From Phenylobacterium haematophilum (lineage in GTDB: Bacteria; Pseudomonadota; Alphaproteobacteria; Caulobacterales; Caulobacteraceae): DNA of 64,000 bases. The stretch spans positions 290,785 to 354,784 of the forward strand of contig NZ_JACIDK010000001.1 in NCBI RefSeq assembly GCF_014196295.1, written 5' to 3'. Below, one piece after another: positions 60,250 through 64,000 of the stretch. Within the stretch, counting starts at the first letter, position 1, and each line of letters opens with the position of its first letter. The notes beneath the pieces were generated by a model that saw nothing but the letters and a program-made list of their open reading frames with translations, had not been told where the DNA came from and ran no database searches. Made by a program: the position numbers and the translations under genes.

Positions 60250-61461
60250 TCAGGCCGACTGGGTGTTGTCGGGCAGGCCGAGGATGCGCTTGGAGATGAT
60301 GTTGTTCTGGATCTCGGCCGAGCCGCCATAGATCGACATCGCCTTGCCGCCCAGCCAGCTGCGAACCGTCTCGATCTCGTCCTTGCTGAAGGCCTCGCCC
60401 TCCCAGCCCAGGCCCTGGTGGCCCATGATCTCGACGGTCAGCTCGGCGCGGGTCTGGGCGACGTTGGTGGCCGAGTTCTTGAGCACCGAGGCGGCGTTGG
60501 TCGCGCCCGAGGCGCCCTTCGATTCGGCCGCCGCGCGGGCCAGGGTCAGGCGGTGGATCTGGGCGTCCATCAGGTGCTGGGTCAGCCGCGTGCGCAGGTC
60601 GGTGTCGGCGATGCGCCCGTTGACGTCCAGTTCCAGATAGCGCTTGGCGATCTCCGGCATCGGGGTCGCGCGTGGGCCGTTGGCCGCCCCGGTCTGGCTG
60701 GCGCGTTCGTGCTGCAGCAGCCGCTTGCCGACCGTCCAGCCGACGTTGAGCTCGCCCAGCACGGCGTCCTTCTCGGCGCGGGCGTCGTTGAAGAATGTCT
60801 CGCAGAAGGGCGAGGCGCCTGCGATCAGCGCGATCGGCCGCGTCTCGATGGCGTCCTGCTGCATGTCGATCAGCATGAAGGTGATGCCGTCATGCTTCTT
60901 GGCCTTGGAGTCGGTGCGCACCAGGGCGCCGCACCACTGCGAATACTGCGCGCCGGAGGTCCAGGTCTTCTGGCCCGTGATCACCCAGTGATCGCCGGCG
61001 TCGGTCGCCTTGGTCTGCAGCGAGGCGAGGTCCGACCCGGCGTTGGGCTCGGAATAGCCGACGCACCAGCGGATCTCCCCGCGCACGATCGGCGGGATGT
61101 GCTTGCGCTTCTGCTCTTCGGTTCCGTAGTCGAGGATGGTGGGGCCGACCATGGTCACGCCCATGCCGAAGGTCAGCGGGTTGAACGCGCCGATCTTGGC
61201 CATCTCCTGCTGCAGCACGCGCGCCTGCTGGCCGCTGAGACCGCCGCCGCCGTACTCGGTCGGCCAGGTCGGGGTGCCCCAACCCTTTTCGCCGATGCGC
61301 TTCATCCACAGCAGGACGTCGCCCTCGGGCTTCTCGCCTTCCATCAGCGCAGAGGCGATGCCGGGCTTGCCGCGCAGCGAGGCGGGGAAATTCTCCTCCA
61401 GCCAGGCGCGGGCCTCGGTGCGGAATTCCTCGAGCCCCAGCTCGCTTCCGAAATCAGCCAT
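60250..61461 (-). CDS. Acyl-CoA dehydrogenase family protein (403 aa)
   Basis: FAD enzyme of acyl-CoA oxidation. Starts MADFGSELGLEEFRTEARAW; FAD and substrate motifs WCVGYSEPNAGSDLASLQTK and VITGQKTWTSGAQYSQW; C-terminal GKAMSIYGGSAEIQNNIISK RILGLP. This pattern belongs to the larger, steroid- or branched-chain-related acyl-CoA dehydrogenases. The ATG at 61459-61461 has GGAGA 8 bases upstream and is preferred to one two codons earlier. It stands alone here. Confidence 0.92.
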   Translation of the reverse strand: MADFGSELGLEEFRTEARAWLEENFPASLRGKPGIASALMEGEKPEGDVLLWMKRIGEKGWGTPTWPTEYGGGGLSGQQARVLQQEMAKIGAFNPLTFGMGVTMVGPTILDYGTEEQKRKHIPPIVRGEIRWCVGYSEPNAGSDLASLQTKATDAGDHWVITGQKTWTSGAQYSQWCGALVRTDSKAKKHDGITFMLIDMQQDAIETRPIALIAGASPFCETFFNDARAEKDAVLGELNVGWTVGKRLLQHERASQTGAANGPRATPMPEIAKRYLELDVNGRIADTDLRTRLTQHLMDAQIHRLTLARAAAESKGASGATNAASVLKNSATNVAQTRAELTVEIMGHQGLGWEGEAFSKDEIETVRSWLGGKAMSIYGGSAEIQNNIISKRILGLPDNTQSA

Positions 61462-61575
61462 GTTCATTTCTCCGCTCGTTGCGGACAAACTATTGGCTGG
61501 CGCAGGCGCGGCAAGGCGCCCGTCGCGTAACCCTGCCCACAATTCTTCGCCGTCCAGCCGACGGGGCGCAGAAGC

Positions 61576-62227
61576 GTGCACGAAAAGCAATTGGATACGC
61601 TGCGAGCGTTCGCGGTCGCAGCGGTCTTTTACGCTCACTTCGCTGACGAGAGCGGCTGGGTCGGTGTTCTTGGCGTTCGCGTCTTCTTTGTTGTCTGCGG
61701 ATTCCTGATCACCCGCATCCTGATTCAGGCTCCGCCGGAAGTCGGCGGGGGGGGGGCAGGTGCTGGCGGCTCTCTATGCGCGGCGCTTTCTGCGAATTCT
61801 GCCGATCTACTTTGTCACGCTCGGCCTTATGGCGCTGGCCTTCTGGGACGAGGTGCGGCCTTCGCTCGCCTGGCACGCGCTGTTCGGATCGGACTTCTGG
61901 TTCGCCTTACACGATGACTGGAGCCCCTGGCTCCTCGCGTATCTGTGGTCGCTGGGCCGCATCAGTTATGGGCTCTACCTTTTCCACATGCCGGTGTTCG
62001 CGCTGGTGATGGCCCTGGTGAACCGCGGACTGGCGCCCCACAGAATTATTGAGGCCGGTCTCATGCGGCTGGGCGTGGTCGGCGGGCTGACGATTCTGGC
62101 GGCGAGCGCGTCCTGGGTTCTGTTCGAGCGGCCGATCAACGACTTGAAGCGGCACTTCCGCTACCGCGCCGACACCCCGCGCCGCAACCGGTTTCACATC
62201 CGCGCCCTGCGGTCGGAATCAACGTGA
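61576..62227 (+). pseudogene. Acyltransferase-3 family gene, frameshifted and internally deleted
   Basis: The first frame has the acyltransferase-3 start (KQLDTLRAFAVAAVFYAHFA and GVRVFFVVCGFLITRIL). It breaks at a run of ten G at 61747-61756; the next frame resumes with LAALYARRFLRILPIYFVTL. After SPWLLAYLWSL the sequence jumps straight to GRISYGLYLFHMPVFALVMA, so the middle membrane helices (about 130 to 150 residues) are missing. The full family is about 350 to 400 residues. Both defects argue for an inactive gene. Such enzymes O-acetylate surface polysaccharides. Confidence 0.8.
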
Positions 62228-62242
62228 AGGTCGAGGGAAATT

Positions 62243-62316
62243 TGGAGGCCTGACCGAGAATCGAACTCGGGTTCACGGATTTGCAGTCCGCTGCGTCACC
62301 ACTCCGCCATCAGGCC
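62243..62316 (-). tRNA. tRNA-Cys (anticodon GCA)
   Basis: On the minus strand the 74-base cloverleaf begins GGCCTGATGGCGGAGTGGTG and ends TCAGGCCTCCA. Acceptor arms GGCCTGA/TCAGGCC pair, the anticodon loop is CTGCAAA with anticodon GCA, the T-arm has GTTCGATTC, and CCA is encoded. Confidence 0.97.
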
Positions 62317-62473
62317 GCCGCCGGCCGGAGCCGGGGAGGGCGGATCGCTAACAGAACGGGCCGCTCCCTGCAATCCTCTCTCGCCTCTCTCATGGGCCGA
62401 TTGCCTTCACGTCAGCCCCGGACCTATAAGCGCGCCAAAGTTTCTTATTCCGCGTCTGCCCCGTCGAGGATTC

Positions 62474-63046
62474 ATGGCCGCCGATTTCGCCGCCGCCCGG
62501 CTCAACATGGTCGAGAGCCAAGTTCGCACCAACGACGTCACCGACGTGCGGCTGCACGACGCGATGCGCGCGATTCCCCGGGAGTCGCTCATCCCGGCGG
62601 ACAAGGGGTTCCAGGCCTATGCCGACGTGGACGTCGAGTATGCGCCGGGCCGCTACCTGCTGCGCCCGCGCGAGGTGTCCAAGCTGCTGCAGGCGGCCAA
62701 GCCGCTTGAGGGGGAGCGGGTCCTGGCGATCGCCGCGCCCTACGCCGCGGCGGTTCTCGAGGCGATCGGCCTCGACGTGACCCGTTTCGACGCTGAGGAA
62801 CTGAAGGCCGTTCCCGGCGGCGACTACGATCTCATCGTAGTGGAGGGCGCTGTCACCCACGCGCCTCAGACTTGGCTCGACGCCCTGGCCCCTCATGGCC
62901 GTTTGCTGGTGATCGAACGGAACGGACCTACCGGCCAAGCTGTTTACTATGTCCGCGCCGAAGACGGCGTCGGCCGCCGTACGCTGTTCGACGCCATGGC
63001 GCCTGTTCTACCGGGCTTCGAGCCGAAGGCGGGGTTTGCGTTCTAG
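62474..63046 (+). CDS. Protein-L-isoaspartate methyltransferase-like protein (190 aa)
   Basis: Resembles the PIMT family: ARLNMVESQVRTNDVTD, VRLHDAMRAIPRESLIPADK and YLLRPREVSKLLQAAKPLEG. The SAM-binding loop, normally a Gly-rich GxGxG, reads VLAIAAPYAAAVLEA, and the protein is short, so methyltransferase activity is doubtful. This kind of gene regularly lies upstream of tolC-like genes in Caulobacterales. GAGGA precedes the ATG. The TolC gene begins 147 bp downstream. Confidence 0.82.
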   Translation: MAADFAAARLNMVESQVRTNDVTDVRLHDAMRAIPRESLIPADKGFQAYADVDVEYAPGRYLLRPREVSKLLQAAKPLEGERVLAIAAPYAAAVLEAIGLDVTRFDAEELKAVPGGDYDLIVVEGAVTHAPQTWLDALAPHGRLLVIERNGPTGQAVYYVRAEDGVGRRTLFDAMAPVLPGFEPKAGFAF

Positions 63047-63193
63047 GTCGAGGCGATCCTCGCGTGCAGATGGCGCACGTGAAACATGGCCGAAACCTTG
63101 GGGTGAAAAAAGCTTAAGGTCGCGCCCACTAGTCCGGCGCTGAATAGCCGGTCATATAGGATCCGGTCTCACTACGCCGTTTCGGGGATAACC

Positions 63194-64000
63194 ATGTTCA
63201 ATAGTCGTCGCGGAGGTTTGTTGGCCGCGGTCTACAGCGCAGGACTTGCGCTTGCGATCGCCGCGCCCGCGTCCGCCGAAACCTTGGCCGAGGCTATCGC
63301 GCTCGCGTACGAATCGAACCCGACCCTCCAGGCGCAGCGCGCCACGCAGCGCGCGCTCGACGAGAACTGGGTGCAGGCGCGCACCGGTTATCGCCCGCAG
63401 GCGTCGGTCAGCGGCACGGTCGCCTGGGCCGATATCCGCACCCCAGGGCAGGGCGACTACATCGACACCAACGGCGATGGGATCCGCGACACGCTCGTGG
63501 CCGGTCGCCGCGACGACAATAGCGCCAGCGCCACACTGCAACTGAGCCAGCCGCTTTACACCGGCGGCCGTGTCGCCGCCGCGGTCAACGCCGCCGAGGC
63601 CGACATCCTGGCCGGCCGCGAGCAACTGCGCCGCACTGAGGCCTCGGTGATGCAATCGGTCATCCAGGCCTACGCCGACACCCGCCGCGATCAGGAAGGC
63701 CTGCGCATCCGCGAGGAGAACGTCCGCGTCCTCCAGCGCCAGCTCGACGAATCCAAGGCGCGCTTCGAGGTCGGGGAAATCACCCGCACCGACGTCGCCC
63801 AGTCCGAAGCGCGTCTCGCCGCCGCCGAGGCGCAGCTGTCCCAGGCCCAGGCCCAACTCGCTTCGAGCCGCGCGGTCTACGCCTCGGTCGTCGGTCAGAA
63901 CCCGGGCGACCTGGCCCCCGAGCCGCCGATCTCGGCCCTGCTGCCGGCCGACGTGGCCCAGGCCTACGAGGCCGCCGAGGTCAACAACCCGCAGATCCGT
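63194..64000 (+). CDS. tolC: TolC-family outer-membrane channel (N-terminal part, runs off the window)
   Basis: Outer-membrane exit duct for type I secretion or RND efflux. Signal peptide LLAAVYSAGLALAIAAPASA, then ETLAEAIALAYESNPTLQAQ, a TolC start. SASATLQLSQPLYTGGRVAA is the first strand pair and the following repeats are helical (REENVRVLQRQLDESKARFE; VGEITRTDVAQSEARLAAAE). About 269 residues are inside the window of an expected 450 to 520. GGGGATA precedes ATG 63194. It may serve the RND pump at 23-27 kb or an S-layer exporter as in Caulobacter (RsaF). Confidence 0.93.
   Translation, partial: MFNSRRGGLLAAVYSAGLALAIAAPASAETLAEAIALAYESNPTLQAQRATQRALDENWVQARTGYRPQASVSGTVAWADIRTPGQGDYIDTNGDGIRDTLVAGRRDDNSASATLQLSQPLYTGGRVAAAVNAAEADILAGREQLRRTEASVMQSVIQAYADTRRDQEGLRIREENVRVLQRQLDESKARFEVGEITRTDVAQSEARLAAAEAQLSQAQAQLASSRAVYASVVGQNPGDLAPEPPISALLPADVAQAYEAAEVNNPQIR

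Noticed and set aside
61747-61756. Phase-variable acyltransferase controlled by the G10 tract.
   Set aside because: The gene also lacks its central third, so changing tract length would not give a full protein. Reported as a pseudogene instead.

Overview
The window is high-GC DNA from an alphaproteobacterium, most likely a Caulobacterales member (Phenylobacterium or Caulobacter type). Evidence: the divergent flgI/fliX arrangement with an flbY-like gene, a sigma54 promoter in front of flgI, CtrA-type TTAA-N7-TTAAC boxes, a direct-repeat LexA box (GAAC-N7-GAAC) in front of uvrA, a cysteine-poor DksA, and a large TonB-dependent receptor. It reads as ordinary chromosome. I see no insertion sequence, prophage, CRISPR array, rRNA or plasmid gene. 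Genes are dense, with many 1 to 4 bp overlaps.

Region 1-9.3 kb: start of uvrA with its SOS box; a tiny-gene pair leading into a D-aminoacylase-type amidohydrolase; a crotonase; an M19 dipeptidase; an ada plus 2OG-oxygenase alkylation-repair pair; an ABC-F ATPase preceded by an overlapping short reading frame. 9.3-12.9 kb: a Phd/YefM-PAS-PAS fusion, then TadE- and TadG-like pilus-assembly genes. 12.9-14.1 kb: lumazine synthase (ribH2 type) under an FMN riboswitch, with a hairpin that buries its ribosome binding site. 14.3-17.4 kb: flagellar P-ring/rod genes (flbY, flgJ-like, flgI), fliX, and dksA. 17.4-23.3 kb: NAD synthetase, GNAT, LOG protein, a lipoprotein that appears to start with CTG, and an Atm1-type ABC exporter.

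23.3-31.2 kb: RND efflux pump and adaptor, glyoxalase I, an SDR and a FAD oxidoreductase. 31.3-34.1 kb: the EF-P beta-lysylation set (epmB, epmA, efp). 34.1-39.5 kb: DMT exporter and divergent MocR-type regulator, periplasmic cyclophilin, tRNA-Asn, a candidate small RNA next to a perfect CtrA box, and an Mpl-like Mur ligase with altered motifs. 39.6-45.2 kb: acyl-CoA dehydrogenase, phosphotransferase/DUF6285 pair, and kynurenine genes (kynU-kynA).

45.1-48.6 kb: an oxygen-responsive module: alternative oxidase with a single-domain receiver, divergent from a haem-PAS FixL kinase and FixJ, followed by a 36-residue membrane protein. 48.7-50.9 kb: ALDH7-type aminoadipate-semialdehyde dehydrogenase with a divergent Lrp-type regulator and palindromic operators. 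51.1-60.2 kb: a nutrient-uptake locus (M19-like protein that has lost metal ligands, TPR protein, TonB-dependent receptor, YdjC/ChbG deacetylase, TetR regulator, OPT peptide transporter) with a deletion scar where a sugar kinase and a GH4 glycosidase have fused into a pseudogene. 60.2-64 kb: acyl-CoA dehydrogenase, a broken acyltransferase, tRNA-Cys, a PIMT-like protein and the start of a TolC-family outer-membrane protein.
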